A stretch of DNA of 64,000 bases, taken from the NCBI GenBank assembly GCA_029260515.1, contig JAJDDC010000040.1, forward strand, positions 372,001 through 436,000, given 5' to 3'. The DNA comes from Phycisphaerales bacterium (GTDB taxonomy: Bacteria > Planctomycetota > Phycisphaerae > Phycisphaerales > UBA1924). Under the pieces are notes generated by a model, which saw only the letters and a list, made by a program, of their open reading frames with translations, did no database searches and was not told the DNA's origin. The translations under genes were made by a program, and so were the position numbers. Each line of letters opens with the position of its first letter. Within the stretch, counting starts at the first letter, position 1. This document shows positions 38,875 to 48,163 of this stretch, piece after piece.

Positions 38875-40305
38875 GTGCGCGATCACCGCTACACCGCCGT
38901 CGCCCTCGCCGTGTCCGCGATCACCCCCGCGCTCGCGGACGGCCAGACCACCCAACAAGACACGCGCTGGTGCACGACCGGCTCGCCATCCTCCTACGTC
39001 CGCGCCATCGAGCGGGCGATCGCCGACGGCCTCGTCCACGATCACGCCCTCGCCCCAGCCATCCCCGCCACCCCACGCATCACGTTCCCCGCTTCCTCGA
39101 CGCGCGGCGCCCCCTGCCTCGCCCCGGAACAAATCTACCTCTACGAAGACACAAACGCATTGCTGGTTTCCGCATACTCCTCCGGTGAACTCTTCGCGTT
39201 CATGGTGCAGGCCGCCAACCAGCTCATCGCCGAATGGGGCGACAACTACGACTTCATCGGATTCTGGATGGACTTCACACCCACCGATCAGCTCGGGTCG
39301 GCCGCGTTCTACCTCCCTGTGATGAACGACGTCACGGGCATCGGCTTCCCCGACTCGGATCTTCCCGACATGATGACCTTCGACAACCACGACGCGCTCG
39401 GCCTGGCGGGCGACAACGTCGATGGCCTCGTCATGATGTGGAACGTCAACGACGCGCTCTGGACAATCCCCGGCGCGACCCGCGCCATCATGGGGCACGA
39501 GTTCGGTCACCGCTGGGCCTGCTTTCTCCCGCCCACAAGCGACGGCATCGAGTTCCAGGGCGACAACACCGAATGCTATGCCGTGTCCCACTGGAACTCC
39601 CGCGTCGATGCACAGGCATCGGTCCTCGGCATCTCCGAATGGATCGGTTCCGACCCCGCGGTCCTCACGCCCCAGTTCTTCAACTACATCAACTTCAACA
39701 CCGAGATCCCCAACCCCCCGACCGGCGGCGGCCTCTGGAGCTACCCCGAGCTCTACCTCATGGGGTACGTCTCGCCCGCGGAAATGGACTCGCTGACCCA
39801 GGAGTTCCGATACATGGTGGACGCCGTCTGCGACCCCGCAACACCCCACGCGGGCGCCATACGCGCACTCTCGTCGGCCGACATCATCGCCGCCGCAGGG
39901 CCCCGTGCCCCCACGTCCACCGACCCGGAGTCACAAAAGCATTTCCGCGCCGCGTGGATCATGGTCCACCAGCCCGGCTCGCCGCCGAGCCCCAACGACT
40001 TAGCGCTCGCGACCGAGTTCCTCGAGCAGAACACGACCGACTGGGGCCCGAGCACCCTCTCCCGCGGCTCCATCAACCACGCCCTCTTCTACGACCCGGA
40101 CTGCGACGGTGTCCCCGACCCGCTCGGCTGCAACCCCGCCGACCTCGCCGAGCCCTTCGGCGCCCTCGATTTCTCCGACGTCCTCGCCTTCCTCACCGCC
40201 TTCGGCGCCGCCGACCCCCTCGCCGACCTCGCCCCCCCAACAGGCGTCTTCGACTTCTCCGACGTCCTCGCCTTCCTGACAGGCTTCGGCGCCGGCTGCC
40301 CGTAG
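38875..40305 (+). CDS. secreted zincin-like metalloprotease with dockerin tail
   Basis: 476 residues from GTG 38875 (GAGGAGAG upstream), signal peptide VRDHRYTAVALAVSAITPALA. Zinc motif AIMGHEFGHRW (HEFGH) at about residues 205-209, followed by a Gly/Trp-rich region. Ends with two dockerin-like repeats and GCP. Substrate unknown. The dockerin DNA is nearly identical to that of the previous gene. Confidence 0.75.
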   Translation: MRDHRYTAVALAVSAITPALADGQTTQQDTRWCTTGSPSSYVRAIERAIADGLVHDHALAPAIPATPRITFPASSTRGAPCLAPEQIYLYEDTNALLVSAYSSGELFAFMVQAANQLIAEWGDNYDFIGFWMDFTPTDQLGSAAFYLPVMNDVTGIGFPDSDLPDMMTFDNHDALGLAGDNVDGLVMMWNVNDALWTIPGATRAIMGHEFGHRWACFLPPTSDGIEFQGDNTECYAVSHWNSRVDAQASVLGISEWIGSDPAVLTPQFFNYINFNTEIPNPPTGGGLWSYPELYLMGYVSPAEMDSLTQEFRYMVDAVCDPATPHAGAIRALSSADIIAAAGPRAPTSTDPESQKHFRAAWIMVHQPGSPPSPNDLALATEFLEQNTTDWGPSTLSRGSINHALFYDPDCDGVPDPLGCNPADLAEPFGALDFSDVLAFLTAFGAADPLADLAPPTGVFDFSDVLAFLTGFGAGCP

Positions 40306-40433
40306 ACAACGCCGCGCCCACCGACTTCTCAGACGTCCCCAGATTCACGATCCACCCGAGTTCCATGCGCCAGCCCGCGCTTTCGTTGCATCCCCACGCC
40401 CCCGGGTGAGAATGCACGAAAGCGAGGCCCGCC

Positions 40434-42044
40434 ATGCGCACACCACACGTTATCGCCCTCTCCCTCCCCCTCCTCGCCGCGTCGCACGCGGCCGCAGGCG
40501 ACTACTTCTGGACCAACCCCGCCGGCGGCGCATGGTTCCAGGGCGCCAACTGGCTCGGCGGCGCCCAGCCCTCCGCCTTCTTCGCCGACGTCATCATCGA
40601 CGAGCCCGGCGAGTACACCATCGACATCGCCGGCCAGTGCGTCTCATACCCCGTCAACGCAGACACGCTGAGCGTCCTCGCGCCCGACGCGACGCTCCGC
40701 ATCGGGGGCTGGTCCTGCGGCGCCCCCAGCTCCGCACGCGGCATCGAGCTCAGGATCTCCGAATCGCTCCGGAACAACGCGCGCATCCAGCTCCACGAGG
40801 GCGCCCTCGGCGCCCCCTCCCTGCGCCTCCACACCGCCGCCGGCCAGCCCGCGACACTCGCAGGCTTCGGCGTCGTCTCCCTCGCCAACGGCGCCGTCAC
40901 AGGCGAAGGGCGCCAGCTCGCCGGCCACACCATCCTCGGCGCCGGCTCGGTCTCCCTCGCCCACAACGAAGGCTTCATCACCGCCTCCCCACGCACCGAC
41001 CTGCTCGGCGCCCAGCACACCACGCTCGACCTCGACGTCGGCATCAACACCGGCCCGCTCTCGGCAGAGCCGGACGCCACGCTCTCGCTCGCCGCAACCC
41101 TCAACGAAGCCGACATCGCCGCCCAGCCGGGCGGGACGATCCACCTCCGAGAAGTGCACAACGCGCCCGGCGCCGTCATCAGCGCCGCCGGCGGCGCCCT
41201 CGTCGTCGATGGACCCCTCACCGGCGGCGCACTGCACAACACCCTGCTCGGCTCCGCGAGCATCTCGGCAGTCGGCGACGTCGTCCTCGTCGGCGAGTTC
41301 ACCGCCTCCGGGCGCGCGCTCGCCCCCGGCTTCTCCAACAACGCCACCATCACCGTCCCGGATCGCTACGAGCTCCCGGGCGGCTCACAAATCGACGGCG
41401 CCGGCACGATCCTGCTCCACGACGGCGCCCAGCTCGTCGCCGTGGACCCGGGCCTCCCGGTCATGCTCAAACCGGCCCAAACCGTCTCCGGAACCGGCGC
41501 ACTCGTGGGCCCGTTCTCCATCATGGGAACGCTCTCGCCAGGCACGCCCACCGAGGCCGGCGAGCTCACGCTGACCGACGCCGTAACACTCCACCCCACG
41601 ACCGAGATCCTCATCGACGTGCTCTCGCCCGAGGACTACGACCGCGTGGTCGCCTCGCCCGCCAGCCCGATGATGCCGCTCGACGGCCGGGTCTCGCTCA
41701 GGTTCCTCGGGCACACGCCCTGCCTCGGCGAGGAGTTCACGGTCCTCCAGACCTCCGGCCCGTACACCGGCCAGTTCGCCAACCTCGACACACCAAACCT
41801 CGACGCCGCCTACGCCATCGCCCTCGAATACCGCGCCGCCGCCGTCGTCGCACGCGTGACCAGCGCCGCCTGCCCCGCCGACCTCGCCGAGCCCTGCGGC
41901 CAGCTCGACTACTCCGACGTCATCGCGTTCCTCACCGCCTTCGCCGCCGCCAGCCCCTCGGCCGATCTCGCGCAGCCGACCGGCCAGTTCGACTTCTCCG
42001 ACATCCTCGCGTTCATCTCCGCATTCGCCGCCGGCTGCCCCTGA
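40434..42044 (+). CDS. secreted beta-rich protein with dockerin tail
   Basis: 536 residues, signal peptide ending SHAAAG. Mature start GDYFWTNPAGGAWFQGANWLGG resembles the W-rich repeat at the start of autotransporter/PEP-CTERM-type beta-helix proteins; short Ile/Leu/Val-Gly strands (TLSVLAPDATLRIGG, GSVSLAHNEGFITA, ATLSLAATLNEADIAA) continue for about 400 residues. Ends with two dockerin-like repeats ([28 protein letters not shown]) and GCP. No catalytic motif. Confidence 0.75.
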   Translation: MRTPHVIALSLPLLAASHAAAGDYFWTNPAGGAWFQGANWLGGAQPSAFFADVIIDEPGEYTIDIAGQCVSYPVNADTLSVLAPDATLRIGGWSCGAPSSARGIELRISESLRNNARIQLHEGALGAPSLRLHTAAGQPATLAGFGVVSLANGAVTGEGRQLAGHTILGAGSVSLAHNEGFITASPRTDLLGAQHTTLDLDVGINTGPLSAEPDATLSLAATLNEADIAAQPGGTIHLREVHNAPGAVISAAGGALVVDGPLTGGALHNTLLGSASISAVGDVVLVGEFTASGRALAPGFSNNATITVPDRYELPGGSQIDGAGTILLHDGAQLVAVDPGLPVMLKPAQTVSGTGALVGPFSIMGTLSPGTPTEAGELTLTDAVTLHPTTEILIDVLSPEDYDRVVASPASPMMPLDGRVSLRFLGHTPCLGEEFTVLQTSGPYTGQFANLDTPNLDAAYAIALEYRAAAVVARVTSAACPADLAEPCGQLDYSDVIAFLTAFAAASPSADLAQPTGQFDFSDILAFISAFAAGCP

Positions 42045-42123
42045 TCGCGTGCCACCGCTCTTCTCGTGTGATCGCCCTTGAGTTCGCCCCCGTCCCGTGC
42101 ACAATGGCGCCCGGGGACCCCTG

Positions 42124-43506
42124 ATGACCACGACGACGAGCCTGTACGCCTACGCCGCAGCAATCGCGCCCGCCGTGATCGCCCCGGCGCTCGCGGCGCA
42201 CGAGCCCACACCCCGCGCCGCCCCGCTCCTCGCGGCCGTGGACGCCTTCCCAAACCACCGCTTCGAGTTCCCCGCAGATCTCCAGGTCGCGCCCGACGGC
42301 AGCAACCGCATCTTCGTCGTCGTACAGAAGAAGGGTGTCATCCGCGTCTTCCGCAACGAGCCCGACCCCGGCCCCCCCACGACCTACCTCGACATCTTTG
42401 ATCGCATCGACACCAGCGGCGTCGAGTCCGGAATCCTCGCACTCGCCTTCCACCCCGACTACGCCAACAACGGACACGCCTTCGTCACCTACACCACCCA
42501 CGACGGCGACATGTGGCACTGCATCGTCTCCCGATTCACCGTGTCCTCGGGCAACCCCGACCGCCTCAACGTGTTCTCCGAACTCGTCCTCCTCGACGTC
42601 CCACAGGACCAGCCAGACCACAACGTCCACCGACTCGCCTTCGGGCCCGACGGCTACCTCTACATCGCCGCGGGCGACGGCGGCAGCCCCGGCTCCGACG
42701 CCGAGAACGACGCCCAGAACCCCGCCACACTCAAGGGCTCCATCCTCCGCATCGACGTTGACAACGCCGACCCCCCGCTCAACTACGCAATCCCACCGAC
42801 CAACCCCTTCGCCGGCAACGAACTCGGCTACCGCGAGGAGGTCTTCGCCTACGGCGTCCGCAACCCCTGGCGCATCGTCTTCTCCCCCGACGCCAAGCTC
42901 TGGGTCGGCGACGTCGGCGACGCCTCGCGCGAGGAGCTCGGCTGGGCCACCGCCGGCGACAACCTGGGCTGGAAGTTCGCCGAAGGCTTCCGCTGCAACA
43001 TCAGCCCCGACTGCCTCGACGAATCGCTCACCCCACCACTCCTCGACTACAACCACGAGTTCTCCGCCGAAGGCGGGTTCGCCATCACCGCGGGCCAGGT
43101 CTACGCGGACCCCTCCTGTCCCGCCCTCTTCGGCGCGTTCATCTACGCCGACTTCATCACCGGCAACTTCTGGGCCCTCCACTACAACGACGACGGCCCG
43201 ACCGCCAACACCAACGTCCTCCCCCTCTCCGGCGTACGACCCACAGCCTTCGCCCGCACACAAGACGGCGAGCTTCTCGTCACCGACTACACCACCGTCG
43301 GACGCATACTCCGGCTCGAACCCATCAACCTCTGCCCCGCCGACTTCGCCCCGCCGCTCAACAGCCTCGACTTCTCCGACGTCATCGCCTTCCTCACCGC
43401 ATTCGCCGCCGCGCTCCCAACAGCAGACCTCGCCCCGCCGAAGAGCCAGTTCGATTTCTCCGACATCGTCGCATTCCTCGGCCACTTCGCCGATGGCTGC
43501 CCCTAG
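42124..43506 (+). CDS. PQQ-type sugar dehydrogenase-like protein with dockerin tail (1)
   Basis: 460 residues. Six-bladed propeller of the soluble glucose/aldose dehydrogenase family: LQVAPDGSNRIFVVVQKKGVIRVF, LALAFHPDYANNGHAFVTYT, HNVHRLAFGPDGYLYIAAGDGG (His is the family catalytic base), YGVRNPWRIVF, VGDVGDASREELGW, and GWKFAEGFRC. Ends in two dockerin-like repeats and GCP. A quinone cofactor is expected from the family; PQQ synthesis genes are not in the window. ATG 42124 begins the signal peptide; ATG 42097 is possible. Confidence 0.8.
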   Translation: MTTTTSLYAYAAAIAPAVIAPALAAHEPTPRAAPLLAAVDAFPNHRFEFPADLQVAPDGSNRIFVVVQKKGVIRVFRNEPDPGPPTTYLDIFDRIDTSGVESGILALAFHPDYANNGHAFVTYTTHDGDMWHCIVSRFTVSSGNPDRLNVFSELVLLDVPQDQPDHNVHRLAFGPDGYLYIAAGDGGSPGSDAENDAQNPATLKGSILRIDVDNADPPLNYAIPPTNPFAGNELGYREEVFAYGVRNPWRIVFSPDAKLWVGDVGDASREELGWATAGDNLGWKFAEGFRCNISPDCLDESLTPPLLDYNHEFSAEGGFAITAGQVYADPSCPALFGAFIYADFITGNFWALHYNDDGPTANTNVLPLSGVRPTAFARTQDGELLVTDYTTVGRILRLEPINLCPADFAPPLNSLDFSDVIAFLTAFAAALPTADLAPPKSQFDFSDIVAFLGHFADGCP

Positions 43507-43545
43507 CGCCCACGACACAACATGCAAGCACGCCCCGGAGCCGTC

Positions 43546-44892
43546 ATGCCCCTGATCCGCATATGTCTGGCAACGCTCGCCCTTGCCGCGACCGCGGCAT
43601 CCGCCCAGCGCGGCGCCACCGTCAATCTTGTTGACGCCTTCCCCAACCTCACCTTCTCCTCCCCCGTGGATATGCTCGCCCCGCCCGACGGCTCCGACCG
43701 CCTCTTTGTCGTCGAGCAGTTCCCGGGCATGATCACCTTCTTCGACAACTCCCCCGCCGCAACCACCAAGTCCACCTTCCTCGACCTCTCCGACCGCGTC
43801 TTCATCTCCGAAGAGGGCGGCATCATCGGCCTCGCCTTCCACCCCGGCTTCGCCAACAACCGCCACGTCTTCGTCACATACGCCGTCGAGGGCCTCTTCG
43901 GCCAACAGCACTCCATCCTCTCCCGCTTCACCACCACCAAGGCGAACCCCGACCTGATCGACCTCGATTCCGAGATCATCCTCCTCGACATCAACACCGC
44001 CCGACAGAACCACACCATGCACCGCATCGTCTTCGGGCCCGACGGATACCTCTACGTCTCCGTCGGCGACGGCGGCTGCTGCGGCGACCCAGACCACAAC
44101 GCCCAGGACCTCACCACACTCAAGGGCTCAATCCTCCGTCTCGACGTCAACAACACCTCTATGGCCCAGCCCTACTCCATCCCCCCAACCAACCCCTTCG
44201 CCGGCAACACCGACGGCCACCGCGAAGAGATCTTCTGCTACGGCCTCCGCAACCCCTGGCGCTTCACCTTCGACTCCCAAGGCCGCCTCTGGATCGCCGA
44301 CGTCGGACAAAACGTCCGCGAGGAGATCTCCTGGGGGCACAACGGCGCAAACCTCGGCTGGCCCATCATGGAAGGCTTCGCCTGCTACCCCAACGGCCCC
44401 TGCGACCAGACCGGTCTCACCCTCCCTCTCCACCAATACGAGCACCAGTTCAACCCGGGCGGCGGCTTCGCGATCTCCGGCGGCTACGTCTACGAGGGCT
44501 GGAACTGCGGCGCACTCCACGCCAAGTACCTCTTCGCCGACTACATCTCCGGCAACGTCTGGGCCATGGACTTCGACGACTCCGGCTCCCTGGGCGTCAC
44601 CAACATCGCCCCGCTCACCGGCCGCCGCTTCTCCGCCTTCGGCCGCGACGCCCAGGGCGAGATCTACATCGCCGCCTACGACAACGACCGCATCTACCGC
44701 TTCGAGTCCCCCGGCTTCTGCCCCGCCGACCTCGCCGAGCCCGAGGGCGCCCTCGACTTCTCCGATGTCACCGCATTCCTCGTCGCCTTCGCCACCCAGA
44801 GCCCCGCCGCCGACCTCGCCCCACCCGCCTTCGTCTACGACTTCTCCGACGTCCTCGCCTTCCTCACCGCCTTCGCCGCCGGCTGCCCCTAG
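43546..44892 (+). CDS. PQQ-type sugar dehydrogenase-like protein with dockerin tail (2)
   Basis: 448 residues, signal peptide MPLIRICLATLALAATAASAQ, CGGAG ahead of ATG 43546. Paralogue of the preceding gene with the same landmarks: HTMHRIVFGPDGYLYVSVGDGG, YGLRNPWRFTF, IADVGQNVREEISW, GWPIMEGFACY. Ends with [15 protein letters not shown] and [20 protein letters not shown]. The two genes are 39 bases apart and evidently a tandem duplication that has since diverged. Confidence 0.8.
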   Translation: MPLIRICLATLALAATAASAQRGATVNLVDAFPNLTFSSPVDMLAPPDGSDRLFVVEQFPGMITFFDNSPAATTKSTFLDLSDRVFISEEGGIIGLAFHPGFANNRHVFVTYAVEGLFGQQHSILSRFTTTKANPDLIDLDSEIILLDINTARQNHTMHRIVFGPDGYLYVSVGDGGCCGDPDHNAQDLTTLKGSILRLDVNNTSMAQPYSIPPTNPFAGNTDGHREEIFCYGLRNPWRFTFDSQGRLWIADVGQNVREEISWGHNGANLGWPIMEGFACYPNGPCDQTGLTLPLHQYEHQFNPGGGFAISGGYVYEGWNCGALHAKYLFADYISGNVWAMDFDDSGSLGVTNIAPLTGRRFSAFGRDAQGEIYIAAYDNDRIYRFESPGFCPADLAEPEGALDFSDVTAFLVAFATQSPAADLAPPAFVYDFSDVLAFLTAFAAGCP

Positions 44893-44947
44893 ACGCCCCC
44901 CCACCCCCACGCAGATCCGCCACGCCAAAGATGCAACCGATCCCGAT

Positions 44948-44976
44948 TGTTCACGTATAATGCATATACGCGAACA
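44948..44976 (+). promoter_or_regulatory. palindromic operator-like site around a TATAAT box
   Basis: TGTTCACGTATA (44948-44959), 5-base centre, TATACGCGAACA (44965-44976): 12-bp arms with a single mismatch. A perfect -10 hexamer TATAAT lies at 44956-44961. No convincing -35 is visible at 17 bp. It stands out as the only AT-rich segment in this C-rich gap, just upstream of the metalloprotease gene. Confidence 0.5.
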
Positions 44977-45029
44977 CTATGCTCCCGCCCACCATCCCCC
45001 CCCGCGGCCGATCTACCGGCAAGCCCTCC

Positions 45030-46100
45030 ATGCGCCACCACGCCACCAAACCCGCCGCCACAGCATTCCTCTTCGCCATCGCCGCCAACCACGCTTTCGC
45101 GATCGACGTCGTCTTCATCCCCACCGGCCCCGTCCCCCCCGGCGCAGCCGCCGTACTGACCGACGCGGAGATCTACCTCGAAGGCCTCCTGCCTGATCCC
45201 ATCACCATCCAGATCAACGTTTCCTTCTTCGACGGCGCCGGCGCAGTCGCCAACCCCACCACCGTCGTGTTTGACTACCCCACCTTCCGCGCAGCCCTCA
45301 TCGCCGACATGGACGCCGACGACTGGATCCACAACTTCCTCCCACACGCCGCCGTCCCCTCGCTCGTCCCCCCCGCGGGCGCCACCGCCCAGGTCCACCA
45401 GGTCTCCGTCCCCGCCGCCCTCGCCCGCGCCGTCGGACTCCCAGCCCCGATCCTCGCCGGCGCCATCTCCGTCGGCGACGACCTCGACACAGACCTCACC
45501 GACGGCATCGGCATCCCCATGCTCGACGCCGTCGTCCACGAGGTCGGCCACCTCCTCGGTTTCGCCGCCTACTCCATCGACGTCCCGGGCCACGCCGGCC
45601 GCCAGTCCCCCCTCGACCTCTTCCGCTTCCCCGCCAACGACGGCGTGAACGACGCCAACCCCGACACGCCGCTCGAGTTCTCCTCCCGACCACGCACGCT
45701 CACCAATAACTCCCCCGCCGGCGGCCACGTCATCGACGTCGGCTCCGCCGACCTCCCGATGCACACCGGCACGCCCACCCAGGCCTCGCACCTCGTCATC
45801 GTTGACTTCCAGACCACAGGCGTCATGGCCGCCATCTTCCAGGGCAGGACATTCTCGCCCACCTTCTTCCGCACCAACGACCTCGCCATACTCGACGCCA
45901 TCGGATGGGACCTCGCCGACGCCTGCGCACCCGCCGACCTCTCCCCACCCTTCGGCACGCTCGACTTCCTCGACGTCCTCGTCTTCATCGCCTCGTTCGA
46001 GGGCGCCAACCCACGCATCGACCGCGCCGAACCCTTCGGCGTCATCGACTTCTCCGACGTCCTCGCCTTCCTCACGACATTCGCCGACGGCTGCCCGTAA
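45030..46100 (+). CDS. secreted zincin with HEVGH motif and dockerin tail
   Basis: 356 residues from ATG 45030 (signal peptide ending AFA; ATG 44979 is possible but would sit almost on the predicted transcription start). Zinc motif DAVVHEVGHLLGFAAYS near residues 185-200, and a downstream AILDAIGWDLAD Met-turn-like region, as in secreted NF-type/PEP-CTERM metalloproteases. Ends with two dockerin-like repeats and GCP; the first repeat is diverged (LDFLDVLVFIASF). Confidence 0.78.
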   Translation: MRHHATKPAATAFLFAIAANHAFAIDVVFIPTGPVPPGAAAVLTDAEIYLEGLLPDPITIQINVSFFDGAGAVANPTTVVFDYPTFRAALIADMDADDWIHNFLPHAAVPSLVPPAGATAQVHQVSVPAALARAVGLPAPILAGAISVGDDLDTDLTDGIGIPMLDAVVHEVGHLLGFAAYSIDVPGHAGRQSPLDLFRFPANDGVNDANPDTPLEFSSRPRTLTNNSPAGGHVIDVGSADLPMHTGTPTQASHLVIVDFQTTGVMAAIFQGRTFSPTFFRTNDLAILDAIGWDLADACAPADLSPPFGTLDFLDVLVFIASFEGANPRIDRAEPFGVIDFSDVLAFLTTFADGCP

Positions 46101-46225
46101 CCCACCACACCAAGCTCCCCTCTCGGCGCCCCCCGCGATACCCCACGATCGCGGGCGCGGCGCCATTCCCGCACGTGCCTACCCTTCCTTCTCGCCCGCA
46201 CACCACTCTTCTCGGGAGCCCGGAG

Positions 46226-47419
46226 ATGTCCCAGACACCCGTCATCGTCGCCGCAAAGCGCACCCCCATCGGCCGCTTCTTCGGCTCCCTCGCCAACACC
46301 CCCTCCCCCCAACTCGGCGCCTACGCCATCGCCGCCGTCCTCGACGAGGCCCCCGCCCTCAAAGCACACATAGACGAGTGCATAATGGGCTGCGTCCTCC
46401 AGGCGGGCCTCGGCCAGAACCCCGCCCGCCAGGCCGGCCTCAAGGCCGGCCTCCCCACCACCCTCTCCGCCAAGACCATCAACAAGGTCTGCGGCTCAGG
46501 CCTCGAAGCCGTCATGCTCGCCGCCCAGTCCATCAAGGCCGGCGACAACCACGCCGTCATCGCCGGCGGCTTCGAGAACATGACCGCCGCGCCGCATTAC
46601 GCGACACTGAGAAACGGCATCAAGTTCGGCGACGCGAACTTCAAGGACCACATGCAGCACGACGGCCTCACCTGCGCCCTCGAGTGCTGGGGCATGACCA
46701 ACGCCGCCGACCACATCGCCAAGAAGTTCGACATCTCACGCCAGGAAGCCGACCGCTTCAGCGCCCAGTCCCACCAGCGCGCCGCCGACGCAACCAAGGC
46801 GGGCCACTTCAAGAGCGAGATCGTCGCACTCACAGGCGAGCAGATCGGCAACCGCAAGGCCCCCGGCCCCGAGGGCGGCCTCGCCGCCGACGAGGGCATC
46901 CGCGCCGACTCCACCCCCGAGGGCCTCGCCAAGCTCCGCACCATCCCCGCCCACGAGTTCATCACCGCCGCCAACGCCAGCCAGATCTCCGACGGCGCCG
47001 CCGCCCTCGCCGTCTGCTCCTCCTCCAAAGCCGAGGAACTCGGCCTCAAGCCCATGGCCAAGATCGTCAGCTACCACACCCACGGCGTGGACCCCAAGGA
47101 CATCTTCGCCGCCCCCATCGGCGGCATCACGGGCGCCCTCGACAAGGCCGGCCTCACCATCGACGACATCGACCTCTTCGAGATCAACGAGGCCTTCGCC
47201 GCCCAGGTCCTGTGCAACATCAAGGAACTCAAGGTCCCCGAATCCAAGCTCAACATCTGCGGCGGCGGCGTCGCCCTCGGCCACCCCATCGGCGCCTCCG
47301 GCGCCCGCGTCCTCACCACACTCCTCCACCAGATGCAACGCACCGGCGCCAAGCGAGGCCTCGCCGCCCTCTGCCTCGGCGGCGGCAACGCCGTCGCGAT
47401 GGTTGTGGAATCAGCCTGA
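46226..47419 (+). CDS. acetyl-CoA C-acetyltransferase (thiolase)
   Basis: 397 residues, standard length. Reversibly condenses two acetyl-CoA or cleaves acetoacetyl-CoA. Active-site Cys in INKVCGSGLEAV (about residue 91); GGFENMT; C-terminal LFEINEAFAAQ, GGGVALGHPIGASGAR (His) and AALCLGGGNAVAM (second Cys). Start ATG 46226 fits MSQTPVIVAAKRTPIGRF. Whether it is degradative or biosynthetic cannot be told; it stands near no other fatty-acid gene. Confidence 0.92.
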   Translation: MSQTPVIVAAKRTPIGRFFGSLANTPSPQLGAYAIAAVLDEAPALKAHIDECIMGCVLQAGLGQNPARQAGLKAGLPTTLSAKTINKVCGSGLEAVMLAAQSIKAGDNHAVIAGGFENMTAAPHYATLRNGIKFGDANFKDHMQHDGLTCALECWGMTNAADHIAKKFDISRQEADRFSAQSHQRAADATKAGHFKSEIVALTGEQIGNRKAPGPEGGLAADEGIRADSTPEGLAKLRTIPAHEFITAANASQISDGAAALAVCSSSKAEELGLKPMAKIVSYHTHGVDPKDIFAAPIGGITGALDKAGLTIDDIDLFEINEAFAAQVLCNIKELKVPESKLNICGGGVALGHPIGASGARVLTTLLHQMQRTGAKRGLAALCLGGGNAVAMVVESA

Positions 47420-47422
47420 CGC

Positions 47423-47845
47423 GTGCGCCTCCGCGACGCGAACCGACGCCGCATTCAGTTCCAGGATCCGACACCGGACGAACTCGCCCGGCTGCGCGCT
47501 TCGCGAGGGTCGCTCCTTCGCGCCTGGGATGGTTTCGGTCTCTGTGTGAAGCTTTTCGGCGCCGCCCTCGCCTCCCTCATGGTTCTGCTCATGGTGCAGC
47601 TGATTCTCAATCTGGTTCTGGGTATCCCGCCCCACACCTCTCTCCCCATCTCCATCGGCTTCACCCTCGGCGAGTTCTTCCTACTCGTACGCATCGCATG
47701 GCGAAACGACCGCCGGGCAGAAATTGCATACATGCGCACCCGTACCGGCGCCTGCCCCGCCTGCGGAACAGGAATGCCCGTTAGCAACGCCCGGGACAAA
47801 TGCCCGAACTGCGGCGGCGCATGGGCCTTCGATCTTGAATACTGA
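47423..47845 (+). CDS. membrane protein with C-terminal zinc ribbon
   Basis: 140 residues from GTG 47423, three bases past the thiolase stop. Two hydrophobic helices (about 38-66 and 72-90: GAALASLMVLLMVQLILNLV; SIGFTLGEFFLLVRIAW), then GACPACGTGM ... DKCPNCGGAW as a zinc ribbon. Similar design to the protein at 8570. No family recognised. Confidence 0.65.
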   Translation: MRLRDANRRRIQFQDPTPDELARLRASRGSLLRAWDGFGLCVKLFGAALASLMVLLMVQLILNLVLGIPPHTSLPISIGFTLGEFFLLVRIAWRNDRRAEIAYMRTRTGACPACGTGMPVSNARDKCPNCGGAWAFDLEY

Positions 47846-47855
47846 ACCCCGGCCC

Positions 47856-47922
47856 GGTGCCGTGGAGACGCCGTCCTCGGCTTCTCCACGAGGCTCTTCC
47901 AACCACGCCCGCGCCCGCCGTA
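47856..47922 (-). repeat. interspersed hairpin repeat, copy A
   Basis: 67 bp. Core CGTGGAGA ... TCTCCACG (47861-47890, read on the minus strand as an 8-bp stem, with an inner GCCG-AGGA-CGGC hairpin). The core plus a flank complementary to ACGGCGGGCGCGGGCG... matches, in opposite orientation, 53131-53195 with only a few mismatches outside the core. Confidence 0.75.
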
Positions 47923-47964
47923 GACAAGCCACACCGCCGTCCGCACGCCACCCTCAACCCCACG

Positions 47965-48050
47965 GTGCCACGGCTGACCCGTAAGAGCAGCCGCGATCCC
48001 CCTCCCTCTCCCCCCGAGGAAAAAGCCGGGCCGAGGGGCTCGGTTTTCTC
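47965..48050. repeat. two further hairpin modules
   Basis: GTGCCACGGCTG (47965-47976) with CAGCCG (47988-47993) forms one hairpin that begins with the same GTGCCAC word as the repeats at 4562 and 52832. A second, 48016-48050, has A-rich 5' and T-rich 3' sides around CCGAG-GGG-CTCGG (48031-48043) and could terminate the zinc-ribbon gene. Confidence 0.5.
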
Positions 48051-48100
48051 CGTCTCCTCTGCACGCTTCAACTCCCATTTCCTCCCCCTACCATCCCACC

Positions 48101-48156
48101 TCCCGACCTCCCGATCTGCCGACCTCACGACCTCACGACCTGCCGACCTCCCGAGG
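48101..48156 (+). repeat. 8-bp tandem repeat, seven units, upstream of SDR gene
   Basis: Seven 8-bp units of type T(C/G)(C/A)CGA(C/T)C; the last unit, TCCCGAGG, contributes the GAGG Shine-Dalgarno sequence 7 bases ahead of ATG 48164. Confidence 0.8.
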
Positions 48157-48163
48157 ACCCCCC

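Noticed and set aside
44948..44976. LexA/SOS box
   Set aside because: Half-sites are TGTTC...GAACA, the opposite orientation to GAAC...GTTC boxes, and the downstream gene is a secreted protease.
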